DNA of 48,000 bases from Deltaproteobacteria bacterium (GTDB lineage Bacteria; Myxococcota_A; Polyangia; GCA-2747355; JADLHG01). The notes under the pieces are model-generated. The model saw only the letters and a program-made list of their open reading frames with translations. It made no database searches and was not told where the DNA came from. The translations under genes were made by a program, and so were the position numbers. Location: contig JADLHG010000015.1 in NCBI GenBank assembly GCA_020848905.1, forward strand, positions 1 through 48,000, written 5' to 3'. This document shows, piece after piece, positions 28,113 to 36,718 of the stretch (positions are counted from its first letter, which is position 1; each line of letters starts with the position of its first letter).

Positions 28113-29279
28113 CTACGAGGCAGCCGCCCGGGCGAGGAGCCGCGCTCGGAGCGCGTAGAGCGCGAGCGCGAGGGCGGCCGCGCCCGCGGCGCACGCGTAC
28201 AGTCCACGGCCGGCCCAGTGGGCGAACACGCTGCCTCCCCCGACGTAACCGACCACCATGCCCACCCCCGTGGCGGAGGTGGTGAGGCCCTGCAGGCTCG
28301 TGCGGAGGTCGTCAGGGGTGCGCTCCTGCACCTCTCGAACGAGGGACAGATACCATACGCCGAAGGTGATGCCGTGGAGGGGCTGCGCGATCAAGAGGAG
28401 CGCGGGAGTCGTCGTGAAGGCGAGGACGAGCCAGCGCAGCGTCGCCACGCCGGCGCAGGCGGCGAGCAACTTGGCCCCGGGCAAGGACTGGAGCAGCCGC
28501 TGGGCGAACACCATCAGCAGGATCTCGGTGAGGACGCCCAGACCCCACGCGGCACCGGTGATGGCGGACGTCGCGCCGAGTTGGCCGAGGTGGAGCGTGA
28601 AGTAGGCGTCGAAGCAGGCGTGCCCCGCGTAGTAGCAACCCGTCGCGAGGAGGAGCAGCAGCGTGTCAGCGCGCCACGCCGCGTGGGCGGCGCGCGCCAG
28701 GAGTCCTCGTCGCTCGATGGTCGCCGGTTCCGGCAGCCCGACGGCCGCGAGGGCGCTCGCGGCGTAGCACCCGGCGCACACGACGACGAGCAGGGTCGGA
28801 CGCGCTGCACCCCCGAGGAGCCCCATTACGAGCGCAGCGGCGCCGAAGCCCACGGAACCCCAGACGCGGACGACGCCGAAGCGGTGGCGATCGGCGCCGA
28901 GCAGCGTGTAGGTGGTGGCGTCGGCGAGGGTCGAGATGGGGGCGCGAAAGGCGCAGAGGACGGCGGCCGCCAGGAGCAGCCCGGCAAACTGCCAGGCGGG
29001 CTGGAAAAGGAAGACGGACCCGGCGCAGCCCGCGCAGGCCACGACGAGCAACACGCTGCGCAGGCGGAGCGCGTCGGCGAGAAAGCCCCAGAGGGGCGGG
29101 ACCAGCATGTTGCCCACGGGGAGGAGTGTCATGACCGTCGTGAGCTCGGCGGGGCGCAGTCCGCGCGCGGCGAGAAGGAGCGGCAGGTAGGGGAAGAACG
29201 AGCCGAGGGCGGCGAAGCTGAAGAAGTAGACCGCGGCTACACGTAGGAGAGCGATGCGAGCGACGCGGCGAGAGGTCAT
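28113..29279 (-). CDS. MFS transporter (HcaT/LacY-like)
   Basis: A 388-residue membrane protein with about twelve hydrophobic helices, of the MFS_1-like/HcaT type. The N-terminus reads YFFSFAALGSFFPYLPLLLA followed by RGLRPAELTTVM and a loop between helices 2 and 3 (PPLWGFLADALRLR) that matches the MFS G-x-x-x-D-R/K-x-x-R-R pattern. The cytoplasmic mid-loop (about 186-200, PEPATIERRG) separates two six-helix halves. It follows the AgmX/PglI-like gene by 38 bases on the same strand and converges with HMG-CoA lyase (12 bases apart). The ATG before TSRRVARIALL is the best start, though no strong ribosome site was seen. Substrate unknown. Confidence 0.82.
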   Translation of the reverse strand: MTSRRVARIALLRVAAVYFFSFAALGSFFPYLPLLLAARGLRPAELTTVMTLLPVGNMLVPPLWGFLADALRLRSVLLVVACAGCAGSVFLFQPAWQFAGLLLAAAVLCAFRAPISTLADATTYTLLGADRHRFGVVRVWGSVGFGAAALVMGLLGGAARPTLLVVVCAGCYAASALAAVGLPEPATIERRGLLARAAHAAWRADTLLLLLATGCYYAGHACFDAYFTLHLGQLGATSAITGAAWGLGVLTEILLMVFAQRLLQSLPGAKLLAACAGVATLRWLVLAFTTTPALLLIAQPLHGITFGVWYLSLVREVQERTPDDLRTSLQGLTTSATGVGMVVGYVGGGSVFAHWAGRGLYACAAGAAALALALYALRARLLARAAAS

Positions 29280-29317
29280 GGGGCCTTCACGCCGGCGCGG
29301 TGCGCCGGACGACGCGG

Positions 29318-30043
29318 CTAACGAAATCGGTACTGGTAGCGGAAGCGGAGCTGCGGCTGGCGGAAAGGTTCGAACCGGAGCCCGCGCACGACGCTCTGGA
29401 CGCAGCTCGCGGTGCTGGACTCGGCGGAGAGCTCGACCTGCTGCACCTTGCCGGTCGCGCCCTTGACGGTGACGGTCAGGGCGACGTCTCCCGGCATCAT
29501 CCCCTGGTCGTAGCAGCGCTGGACCTCGGGTCGGATCGCCGCCATGAGGCGCGAGACGGCGGCTCGGTCGATCTCGGGTCGCAGCGGCGGGAGTGCTCCG
29601 CGGTCGTCGGACGACGCCTCCTCGGGCGGCGGTGCGGCGGGGCGCGGGTCCGCCGCCCGGGGCCGGGACTGCCCCGGGGGACGCGCGGTGCGATGAACGC
29701 GCGGGGCGGCCTGGCGCCGCTCCAGCATGACCGGCGCGAACTCCAGGCGTCGTTCTGGCGCCGGTGTGGCGGGCGGGGCGTCGGCCGTGGAGGCAGGGGG
29801 CGCGGCGGCAGCCTCGACGGCGGGGGGCGTGTCGGCGGTGTCCGCTCCCTGGCGTGCATGGCCCGCGGGGGGAGCGAGGGCGAGAGCTCCCCAGGTGCGG
29901 ATCACGTGCTGCCGGCCTTCGGGGTCGGGGGCGCGTCGGGGCGCCCATCTCACGGTCAGCGCGTAGACCGCGCCGCCCAGCAGCAGGGCCACGACGCTCC
30001 CGGCCAGTAGCTTCAGCGTGACTCCTCGGGCCTTCGCTCGCAT
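29318..30043 (-). CDS. AgmX/PglI C-terminal domain protein (TonB-like)
   Basis: A 241-residue inner-membrane-anchored periplasmic protein. One N-terminal helix (about residues 10-31, LKLLAGSVVALLLGGAVYAL) is followed by a long Pro/Ala-rich spacer (about 35-150) and a C-terminal domain of the AgmX/PglI (myxo_SS_tail) kind: VSRLMAAIRPEVQRCYDQGM, then GDVALTVTVKGATGKVQQVE, a Cys in STASCVQSVVRGLRFEP and a closing RFRYQYRF strand. The layout is that of TonB/TolA energy transducers; AgmX itself is a Myxococcus gliding-motility protein. The start has GGGAGG seven bases upstream. It is divergent from the AMIN/coiled-coil gene, with 130 bases between. Confidence 0.85.
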   Translation of the reverse strand: MRAKARGVTLKLLAGSVVALLLGGAVYALTVRWAPRRAPDPEGRQHVIRTWGALALAPPAGHARQGADTADTPPAVEAAAAPPASTADAPPATPAPERRLEFAPVMLERRQAAPRVHRTARPPGQSRPRAADPRPAAPPPEEASSDDRGALPPLRPEIDRAAVSRLMAAIRPEVQRCYDQGMMPGDVALTVTVKGATGKVQQVELSAESSTASCVQSVVRGLRFEPFRQPQLRFRYQYRFR

Positions 30044-30173
30044 GCCCACCTCCCTGCGCCCGAGCTGGGCGCTGACGTGCCTCCCTGTTCGTGCCACGAG
30101 CCGGTGTTTTGGACAAGAAGTTGCCCCAAGGTGGTCGGGGGCTACCCTGGGAGCCTCCACCGGAGGGAGCACC

Positions 30174-33100
30174 ATGCGCGCAGGATGGATTGGACTCGCG
30201 GTCTGCCTGTACGTCCTCGCACCCGCCGCGGCCCGCGCGGCCGGGAACGAGCTCGTGAGCATGCGAGCCGAGCAGGGGGCGAACGGGGAGACGGTACTTC
30301 GCCTGCACTGCGGCAGGACCCCTTCCTTCTCGGTTTTTCGGCTGGAGGACCCACCCCGTCTGGTCGTGGACCTGGCGAACGTGACGCCGGGGAGCGTGGC
30401 CCGCTGGAGCGACGTGGGGAGCTGGGCCGTGGGGCAGGTCACCGTGGCCACGGTGCAGCGGGAGAGCTGGTCGGGGCTGCGCGTGTCCGTGCAGCTCCGG
30501 CGACGGGCGGTGTCCCGCGTGAAGGTGGAGGGCGGAGACGTGGTCGTGCGCGTCCTCTCACTGGTCCCGCCGCCTGCGACTCCTGCGCAACCGGCCGCCG
30601 AGCAGGGGGCGGCCCTCGAGCGGGCGCGGAGCGATGCGGCGAAGGTGCGCTCGCAGGCGGGAGCGCTCGTCGCGGAGGCCCGAAGCGAGGTGGAGCGGGC
30701 GCGGGCGGAGGCGGAGCGAGCCCGCGCAGAAGCCAGAAAGGCGCGCGAAGAGACGCTACGAGCGCGGAGCGACGGCGAGGCGCACCGGGTGCGCGCCGAG
30801 CGGGCGCAGGCGGAGCGGGAGCTGGCGCTGGCGCTCGCCAGCAAGGCCGAGCGAGCCGCGCGGGAGGCCGAGCGGGCGCGAAGCGAGGCGGACGGGGCGC
30901 GCAGGCTTGCGGCGGCGAAGGAGCTGGAGCTGGCGAAGGCCCGCGTGGCGGGCGGAGCAGCGCGGCAGGCGCGAGCGGCGCTGGCGGCGGAGAAGGAGCG
31001 GGTCGCTCGGCTCTCCCGCGATGCCGATCGCGCGGTGGGCGAGGCCAAGGCCGCTCAACAGACGGCGCAGCGACAGGCCGAGCAGGCGCGGCGCGAGGCC
31101 GAGGCGCTTCGCGACACGGTGAGCCGTGCCCGTCAGGAGGCCGCGCAGGCCAAACTGGAGGCGCAGCGGGCGCGGTTGGCGGAAGAGGCGAGCCGGAAGC
31201 TTGCGGCCCAGGCGCAGTCCGAGAAGGACCGGGCTCTCGCCCTCGCGACGGGTGCGCGTCGCGCGACGGAGCTGGCCGAGGCGGCCCGGCAGGACTCCCA
31301 AACGCAGGCGGCGAAGGCGGCCGCGCTGGCTCGCCAGGCGCAGGCGGATCGTCGCCTGGCGCAGCGGGCGCAAGCGGAGCGTGACCGCGCGGAGGCGCTT
31401 GCCCGTCACGCGAAGGAGTCGCTCGCGCGGGCGGAGCGGGCGGGCGTCGAAGCACGCCGTGCGGCGGAGGCCGCATCGGCCAGCGCCCAGCGCGCCGCGG
31501 CGGACCTCTCGCGTCGTGTCGAGACGCAGAAACAGGCGGCGGAGCGGCTGGCGGAGCGGGCGCTCGCCGCGCAGAAGGAGGCAGCGCAGGCGCGTGGGGA
31601 GGCCGAGACGTCACGCGCGGAGGCGGCGCGCGTGCGGGTCACCGTCGGAGCGCTTCAGCGCGCGGCGCAGGACGCGCGGGCGGAGGCAGCTCACGCACGA
31701 CTGCTGGCCAAGCAGGCCGCCGCCGAGCGTGCGACCGCGCTGGCCATGGCCGCGAAGGCGCAGAGCGCGCTCTCGGCTGCACAGCGAACCCGCGCCGACG
31801 GTGAGCGCGCGCTGAACCGAGCCGGGGAGCTGCTACGCGAGGGGCAGGCCCTCCGGGCGCGGGCGCTCGAGACGCAGGCGCAGGCCCAGCGGACCGCGGA
31901 GCGGGCGCGGCAGGCGCAGCGATCCAAGGACCGGGAGGAACGGTCGGTGGCGGCAGCGCTGCAGGCGCAGGCCCAGCGCGAACTCGGGGAGGCACGGCGC
32001 CTGCGTGCCGAGGCGGAGCGCGCGAAAGGGGACGCCACCGCGACGAAGGGCCGAGCCGAGCAGATGCTCGCCGACGCGCGCGCAGCGGCAGCTCGCGCGG
32101 CTAGCCTGCGCGCCGAGGTGGAGGGCCAGGAGCGGCGGCAAGAGCAGGCAGAGCGTTCTGTCCTGGCGGAGCAGAAGCGCCGCGCCGAGTCCCTCCTCTC
32201 CGAGGCCCGTCGGGTGCAGCTGGAGGCGCAAAGGGACAAGGAGGCGGCCGTGGCGCAGCGCCAGGCGGCCGAGCGCGCGCAGCGTGCGGCTACCGAGCGA
32301 CTCGCCGAGGCTCAGCGTTTGAAGGTCGAGGCCGAGAAGCAGCGCGCGGCCATGAAGAGCGCCCAGACGGCGGCCACGGCGGAGGCGCTGCGGCAAGACC
32401 GGGTCCTCGCCGAGCAGCGTCGGGCCGTCGAGGAGGCGAAGCGACAGACTGCGGAGACGCGTCGGCTGGCAGCGGAGAGCCAGCAGCAGGCGGCGGAGGT
32501 GCAAAGGCGAGCTCTCGAGACGCAGCGGCGGGCCCTGATGCGAGCCCAGGAGGAGGCGGCGCGCAGGGTGGCCGAGGCGTCGCGTCTGAAGGCCGACCGC
32601 GACCGCCTGCAGAAGGCGGTGGATGAGACCGGGCGGCGATGGCAGGCGGCGGAGGCGCAGCGTCGCGCGCTGGAGGCGAGAGGGCTCGCGATCGAGGTCG
32701 CGCGGCGGGCGGCCGAGCAGCGCCGGTCGACCGAGGAGCAGCGGCGTGCCGCCGAGGTCGCGCGTCGCGCGGCCGAGGATCACCGGCGCGCAGAGGGCGA
32801 GCAGCGCCGTGCCGCTGAGGTCGCGCGGCGTGTCGCCGAGGAGCGCCGAATGAGCCAGGAGCAGCGTCGGGCGGCGGAGGTCGCGCGTCGCGCGGCCGAG
32901 GATCACCGGCGCGCGGAGGGTGAGCAGCGCCGGGCGGCCGAGGATCAGCGCCGCGTGGCGCTCGCAGCACAGAGCGAGGCGGCGCGCTATCGCGAGGAGG
33001 CCGAGAGGTTGCGGCGCGCGCTGGCGGCCGCGAAGCTCGCGCCGAGCGCGATGGGAGCCCGGGGCAGGGAGCAGCTTACCACCGCGCCGAGACCCGCTGC

Positions 33101-33527
33101 CCCGCTCCCCTTGGCCAGGGCCCCGATGGCTGCGGCCAAGGTCGTGTCGCCGCCACCCCGTCCGCTATACGCGTCGGTCGGCGGGCTCCCGGCGGCACCG
33201 ACGGGGCCCGCCGAGCCGCCGAGCTCTCGCCCAACCGTCTCGGTCTCGCCGCACGCCGAACGCGTGATCGTGCCCCTCGGCGGCGCGCGCTACCAGCTCA
33301 GCACGAGCTGGGACCGCACGGTGATCGTGCTTTCGGGACGCGACGCCCTGCGGCTCCCGACGACGGTCATGGCCGTGAACGGGGCGGTGGTTTCCTCTGT
33401 CTCCGCGGAGCCCCTCCATCTGGGGGCGGTTCGCATCGTGGTCGAGCTCTCGCAGCCGGCCCGGCCCACCGTACGACTGCTCCGGCGAGGTGAACACGTG
33501 GACCTCGAGCTCTCGTACACTCCCTGA
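30174..33527 (+). CDS. Giant periplasmic coiled-coil protein with AMIN-like domains at both ends
   Basis: A 1117-residue exported protein. The ATG at 30174 is preceded by GGAGGG and gives a clear signal peptide ending AARA-AG (about residue 23). Residues 25-125 look like an AMIN domain, the peptidoglycan-binding module of PilQ and amidases (FRLEDPPRLVVDLANV is its core). About 141-960 is one continuous Ala/Arg/Glu/Gln-rich heptad region without Pro, predicting a coiled coil of roughly 800 residues (over 100 nm if uninterrupted). After a Pro-rich linker the C-terminus (about 1025-1117) has a second AMIN-like unit: QLSTSWDRTVIVLSG, AVRIVVELSQPARPTV and VDLELSYTP. Such a protein could span or scaffold the periplasm. 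Composition bias makes homology of the middle part hard to judge. Confidence 0.8.
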   Translation: MRAGWIGLAVCLYVLAPAAARAAGNELVSMRAEQGANGETVLRLHCGRTPSFSVFRLEDPPRLVVDLANVTPGSVARWSDVGSWAVGQVTVATVQRESWSGLRVSVQLRRRAVSRVKVEGGDVVVRVLSLVPPPATPAQPAAEQGAALERARSDAAKVRSQAGALVAEARSEVERARAEAERARAEARKAREETLRARSDGEAHRVRAERAQAERELALALASKAERAAREAERARSEADGARRLAAAKELELAKARVAGGAARQARAALAAEKERVARLSRDADRAVGEAKAAQQTAQRQAEQARREAEALRDTVSRARQEAAQAKLEAQRARLAEEASRKLAAQAQSEKDRALALATGARRATELAEAARQDSQTQAAKAAALARQAQADRRLAQRAQAERDRAEALARHAKESLARAERAGVEARRAAEAASASAQRAAADLSRRVETQKQAAERLAERALAAQKEAAQARGEAETSRAEAARVRVTVGALQRAAQDARAEAAHARLLAKQAAAERATALAMAAKAQSALSAAQRTRADGERALNRAGELLREGQALRARALETQAQAQRTAERARQAQRSKDREERSVAAALQAQAQRELGEARRLRAEAERAKGDATATKGRAEQMLADARAAAARAASLRAEVEGQERRQEQAERSVLAEQKRRAESLLSEARRVQLEAQRDKEAAVAQRQAAERAQRAATERLAEAQRLKVEAEKQRAAMKSAQTAATAEALRQDRVLAEQRRAVEEAKRQTAETRRLAAESQQQAAEVQRRALETQRRALMRAQEEAARRVAEASRLKADRDRLQKAVDETGRRWQAAEAQRRALEARGLAIEVARRAAEQRRSTEEQRRAAEVARRAAEDHRRAEGEQRRAAEVARRVAEERRMSQEQRRAAEVARRAAEDHRRAEGEQRRAAEDQRRVALAAQSEAARYREEAERLRRALAAAKLAPSAMGARGREQLTTAPRPAAPLPLARAPMAAAKVVSPPPRPLYASVGGLPAAPTGPAEPPSSRPTVSVSPHAERVIVPLGGARYQLSTSWDRTVIVLSGRDALRLPTTVMAVNGAVVSSVSAEPLHLGAVRIVVELSQPARPTVRLLRRGEHVDLELSYTP
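32733..32959 (+). repeat. 123-base direct repeat inside the coiled-coil gene
   Basis: A 37-base stretch at 32754-32790 recurs exactly at 32877-32913, a period of 123 bases or 41 codons; flanking bases are similar. It encodes repeats containing AAEVARRAAEDHRRAEGEQR. The high identity indicates a recent duplication within the coiled coil. Confidence 0.8.
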
Positions 33528-33657
33528 ACGCTGTACCTCCCCTCGCCGCACCGCCGTACCTCCCCCTCGATTGACTTCGTCGTCCGCGCCGCGCAAGTAT
33601 GCGCTCGGGTGCTTTCCGGGGATCGAGCGTCAGCCGACCCCGTTCGTCTACCGTGCC

Positions 33658-34899
33658 ATGGACCGCAGGAATCTCACCGAGCTCGAGAAGGCCGTCCTGG
33701 AGCTCGAGTTCCACGTGGCGGTCACGACGGCCATTCTCGGCACGCTAGACCTCGACGAGATCCTGGGCGTGATTCTCGCCAGCATCACCTCCGACGAGGG
33801 TCTTGGTTTCCGCCGAGCGTGCGTCTTTCTCGACGATGACGCTGGCCGGACGTTGCGTGCGCGGTTGGCGCTGACCTGCCCCGACCCGGCGGTAGCGAGC
33901 GAGACGCGGGTTGCCGCGCGCGCCGGCCCCCGGGGGGGCTACGCGAACCTTCTGGCTCGGCTCAAGACGCCGAGCCACAACCCGGCCTCCGAGGCACTCA
34001 CCGCCCAGCTCGCGAACTTCGCCCTGCCGCTGCATCGTCTCGATGCACTGGCGGCATCGCCGCACGTCCTCATCCTGCACAGCGAAGCGCCGCTGGTCAC
34101 GGTGATGGCGCGCTGCCTCGTGAACCGGGCGCCCTTCTGCTCCAACGCATTGACGTTGCGACACGAGGTCGGCGGCGCGGCGGGAGAGATCCTGGAGTTC
34201 CGGCGCGTGGCGATCGTGCCGCTGCTCGCAGTGGACCGCGTCATCGGCGCCATCGTGGCGGACAACGCGAGGTTCGGACCGCCCGTCGAATCCGACGACC
34301 TGCGCCGGCTCCATGCGATGGGGAACCTGGCCGCGCTGGCCATCGACCGCGGGAGACTCCACGCGCAGACGGTGGCGATGGCGGAGGTCGACGGCCTGAC
34401 GGGCGTCTACAACCGCCGGCACTACCAGGAGGAGCTGCGACGGGCTCTACGCGCGTCTGGCGGAGGACGCCAGCCGATGTCGATCGTCGTGTTCGACCTC
34501 GATCACTTCAAGCGCTACAACGACGAGGCCGGGCATCTCGTCGGAGACGAGCTGCTCAAGGACGTGGCGCGCCTGCTCACCGAGGGAGTTCGACAGTCGG
34601 ACGTCGTGGCTCGCTACGGCGGTGAGGAGTTCGTGGTTCTGCTCAAGGACACCTCGGGCGAGGCTGCCGTTCAGGTGGCCGAGAAGCTTCGCCAGCGGGT
34701 CAAGGCTGCCGCGCTGGCCGGGGGCCGGGTCTCGGGGCTCACGCTCAGCGCGGGTGTCGCGACGGCGCAGGCCGAGGACACGCCGGACGAGCTCTTCGAC
34801 CGCGCCGACCGGGCGCTGTACCGCGCGAAGCAGGCCGGGCGTGACCAGACGCGGCGCGAGGTCCCTCCGGAAGCGCCGTCCCGCCGCGCCGGGACCTGA
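33658..34899 (+). CDS. Diguanylate cyclase with GAF-like sensor domain
   Basis: A 413-residue cytoplasmic protein making cyclic di-GMP. Residues 15-225 resemble a GAF domain, including LLAVDRVIGAIVADNARFG before the switch to the catalytic part. The GGDEF domain (about 235-395) shows DGLTGVYNRRHYQEEL, MSIVVFDLDHFKRYNDEAGH with the metal Asp, and the active-site motif as GGEEF at 321-325. An inhibitory I-site RQSD lies five residues before it (312-315), so product inhibition is expected. No membrane helix. The ATG at 33658 is the first that leads directly into the conserved LTELEKAVLELEF helix; there is no obvious ribosome site. It is convergent with infC across about 200 empty bases. Confidence 0.92.
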   Translation: MDRRNLTELEKAVLELEFHVAVTTAILGTLDLDEILGVILASITSDEGLGFRRACVFLDDDAGRTLRARLALTCPDPAVASETRVAARAGPRGGYANLLARLKTPSHNPASEALTAQLANFALPLHRLDALAASPHVLILHSEAPLVTVMARCLVNRAPFCSNALTLRHEVGGAAGEILEFRRVAIVPLLAVDRVIGAIVADNARFGPPVESDDLRRLHAMGNLAALAIDRGRLHAQTVAMAEVDGLTGVYNRRHYQEELRRALRASGGGRQPMSIVVFDLDHFKRYNDEAGHLVGDELLKDVARLLTEGVRQSDVVARYGGEEFVVLLKDTSGEAAVQVAEKLRQRVKAAALAGGRVSGLTLSAGVATAQAEDTPDELFDRADRALYRAKQAGRDQTRREVPPEAPSRRAGT

Positions 34900-35098
34900 G
34901 CGAGACGACGTCGGTCGCAAGCTAGTCCGTCAGACTACGGTGCACGTGGGCTCACCGCGCGGCCCGGATGCTTCTGTTCGCTACCGGACGACGGTCCCCT
35001 CGCAGGCGTCTCGCGCCCCGTGCGCCCAAGGCCCATGGCGCCACAGGGTGTCTCTGCGTGCTTGGATGTATCGTGACCTGCGGTGGGCCGCGGGGGTC

Positions 35099-35863
35099 CT
35101 ACGGGCGGGCGTTGACTTCGCTTCCGGCTTCGCCCGTCAGGGGTGCGGCCTCGTCTGGTGCGGCCTTCTCGGCGGGTGCGTCCTCGCCCTCGCTGCCTTC
35201 GGTCGTGTCGTCGTCCTCATCGTCGTCGACGTCGTCCTCGTCGCGATCCTCGTCCTCATCGCTCGCGCCAGGTGCCTTCGTGCGTTCCGCTTCCGTCTTC
35301 TTCGGCAGCGGGATGTTGGCGCCCGGCTTGGGTGCCACGAGCATCGTCATGCGGCGCCCGTCCATCAGCGGCATCTGCTCCACGACCGCGTAGTCTCCGA
35401 GCTCCGTCAGTACCTTGAGCAGGACGGCCCTGCCGGTCTCGGGGTGGACGATCTCTCGTCCGCGGAACGCGACGACGAGCTTGGCCTTGTTCCCCTCGGC
35501 CAGGAACCGGATGATGCTGCGCACCTTGACGTCGAGGTCGTGTTTGTCGGTCTTGGGGCGCAGCTTCACCTCCTTGACCACGACCACCGCCTGCTTCTTC
35601 TTGCTGGCGCGCTTCTTCCGGGCTTCCTCGTACTTGAACCGGCCATGGTCGATGATCTTGCAGACCGGAGGCGTACCCTTCGGGTTGACCTCGACCAGGT
35701 CCATGCCTTTCTCTTCTGCGATGCGGCAAGCGATGTGCGTCGGCATGACGCCGAGCTGCTTGCCATCCTCGCCGATGACACGCACCTCCCGGGCCATGAT
35801 GGCCTTGTTGACGCGGTGGGTGTCGGTCGGCATCTGCCGCGAGTGACGGTTGAACGGTGGGAT
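35099..35863 (-). CDS. infC: Translation initiation factor IF-3 with acidic tail, AUC start
   Basis: A 254-residue IF-3, which binds the 30S subunit, prevents subunit joining and polices start-codon choice. N-domain: AREVRVIGEDGKQLGVM and GMDLVEVNP; C-domain: KIIDHGRFKYEEARKKR, KEVKLRPKTDKHDLDVKV and FRGREIVHPETG. From about residue 182 a tail of about 70 residues extends past the normal end, with a run such as DEDEDRDEDDVDDDEDDD. The first ATG (35833) has no ribosome site, but an in-frame ATC at 35861-35863 sits seven bases after a perfect AGGAGG, and the ten extra residues bring the N-terminus to the usual IF-3 length. IF-3 genes are known for rare AUU/AUC starts used in autoregulation. No rpmI or rplT follows. 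Confidence 0.92.
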   Translation of the reverse strand: MPPFNRHSRQMPTDTHRVNKAIMAREVRVIGEDGKQLGVMPTHIACRIAEEKGMDLVEVNPKGTPPVCKIIDHGRFKYEEARKKRASKKKQAVVVVKEVKLRPKTDKHDLDVKVRSIIRFLAEGNKAKLVVAFRGREIVHPETGRAVLLKVLTELGDYAVVEQMPLMDGRRMTMLVAPKPGANIPLPKKTEAERTKAPGASDEDEDRDEDDVDDDEDDDTTEGSEGEDAPAEKAAPDEAAPLTGEAGSEVNARP

Positions 35864-35876
35864 GGGCGCACCTCCT
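35861..35876 (-). promoter_or_regulatory. Consensus ribosome site leading to a rare AUC start codon of infC
   Basis: On the minus strand AGGAGGTG (35876-35869) matches the anti-Shine-Dalgarno of 16S rRNA completely, and the codon seven bases after AGGAGG is ATC (35863-35861), in frame with IF-3. The downstream ATG at 35833 lacks such a site. This fixes the start and suggests IF-3 autoregulation through a non-canonical initiation codon. Confidence 0.75.
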
Positions 35877-36038
35877 GTATTGCATTTCCCCGGTTTCCCA
35901 GCGCGCGAGCGGCCCCTTGGCGCTCGAGGCTCAGGCGCTGAGCTGTGGGGAGCGTCTCAGAGGCAAGGGCAGAAATCAAGGTGCAACCCTGGCAGTGCGA
36001 GGATTGACAGGCGGGCCAGCTTCGCTTGTGATGAGCCG

Positions 36039-36659
36039 ATGCGCTCATCCAGAGGTTCCTCCGGCAGGGCAGTGCTCGCTCTGCGTCTCGAGCCCTCCCG
36101 GCGGCGGCAGAGGTCGGCTTCCCGGGGGATTCGCCGCGGCTGGGTCGCCGGGGCGCTCCTCATGGCGGTTGCAGCCTGCGCGGGCGGGTGCGGAAGCGCG
36201 TCGTCGGAAGCGCTCCGCGGGCGCTGGAACGGCACCATCGTCTGCGCGGGCGACACGAGCGACATCACCCTGTCCCTGCAGCCCGACGGCAAGCGGTTCA
36301 TCGGGACCGGCACCACCCGGACGAAAGGGTCGAACGCCACGTGGGACCTCCGGGGGGAGCAACGCGAGGAGCAGCGCGAAGAGGAATGCGCCGACGACCG
36401 CTGCACGACGGAGAAGGACTGCGTCGGTCGCGGCCCCGGCGGCAGCAACGCGCGGTGTGACGTGAGTCGATGCACTCCCTGTCGGGAGAAGAAGCCGTGG
36501 ACGCGCATCCTGATCAAACTCGTGGACGACAACGTCCAGCTCCCCGACCCCGAGCTCGATCTGGAGCGGGAGGGGGATCTGAAGCTGGTGGGGACGGTTC
36601 GCGCCTTCTGCCCCGATGAGCAGGTGCAAACGCCACGGGTCTCCTTGCGCAAGGAGTAG
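36039..36659 (+). CDS. Hypothetical lipoprotein with Cys-rich insert
   Basis: About 206 residues, not recognised. An Arg-rich N-terminus is followed by a hydrophobic segment and lipobox-like AGGC (about residue 50: VAGALLMAVAACAGGC), so it is probably a lipoprotein; the long n-region (about 35 residues) suggests that the true start may be further downstream, for instance a GTG. The mature part begins with a compact beta-rich stretch (LRGRWNGTIVCAGDTSDITL) and a GTGTTRTKGSNATWDL repeat-like strand pair, then a Cys-rich segment (CADDRCTTEKDC, CDVSRCTPC), then a Leu/Glu/Asp-rich end. It is divergent from infC and lies 59 bases before the LeuA-domain gene. Confidence 0.6.
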   Translation: MRSSRGSSGRAVLALRLEPSRRRQRSASRGIRRGWVAGALLMAVAACAGGCGSASSEALRGRWNGTIVCAGDTSDITLSLQPDGKRFIGTGTTRTKGSNATWDLRGEQREEQREEECADDRCTTEKDCVGRGPGGSNARCDVSRCTPCREKKPWTRILIKLVDDNVQLPDPELDLEREGDLKLVGTVRAFCPDEQVQTPRVSLRKE

Positions 36660-36691
36660 GGCTGCGGCAACGTTAGGAAGGACAAAGGGCG

Positions 36692-36708
36692 CGGCACCTG
36701 TCGTGCCG
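36692..36708 (+). promoter_or_regulatory. Small hairpin just before the LeuA-domain gene ribosome site
   Basis: CGGCAC (36692-36697) and GTGCCG (36703-36708) form a perfect 6-base stem with a 5-base loop, immediately before the GAGGA ribosome site of the gene at 36719. It could modulate translation or end the upstream transcript; no T-run follows. Confidence 0.3.
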
Positions 36709-36718
36709 AGGAGCGCGA

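Noticed and set aside
30439-31614. Pro/Ala/Arg-rich frames antisense to the coiled-coil gene
   Set aside because: They arise from the repetitive GC-rich coding sequence of the real gene and have no plausible start or domain.
32733-32959. Direct repeats resembling a short CRISPR or tandem array
   Set aside because: They lie in frame inside a coding sequence, have no spacers, and encode a regular coiled coil.
34900-35098. Hidden rpmI (L35) gene behind infC
   Set aside because: I looked on the minus strand for the short basic L35 pattern and saw none in this 199-base gap.
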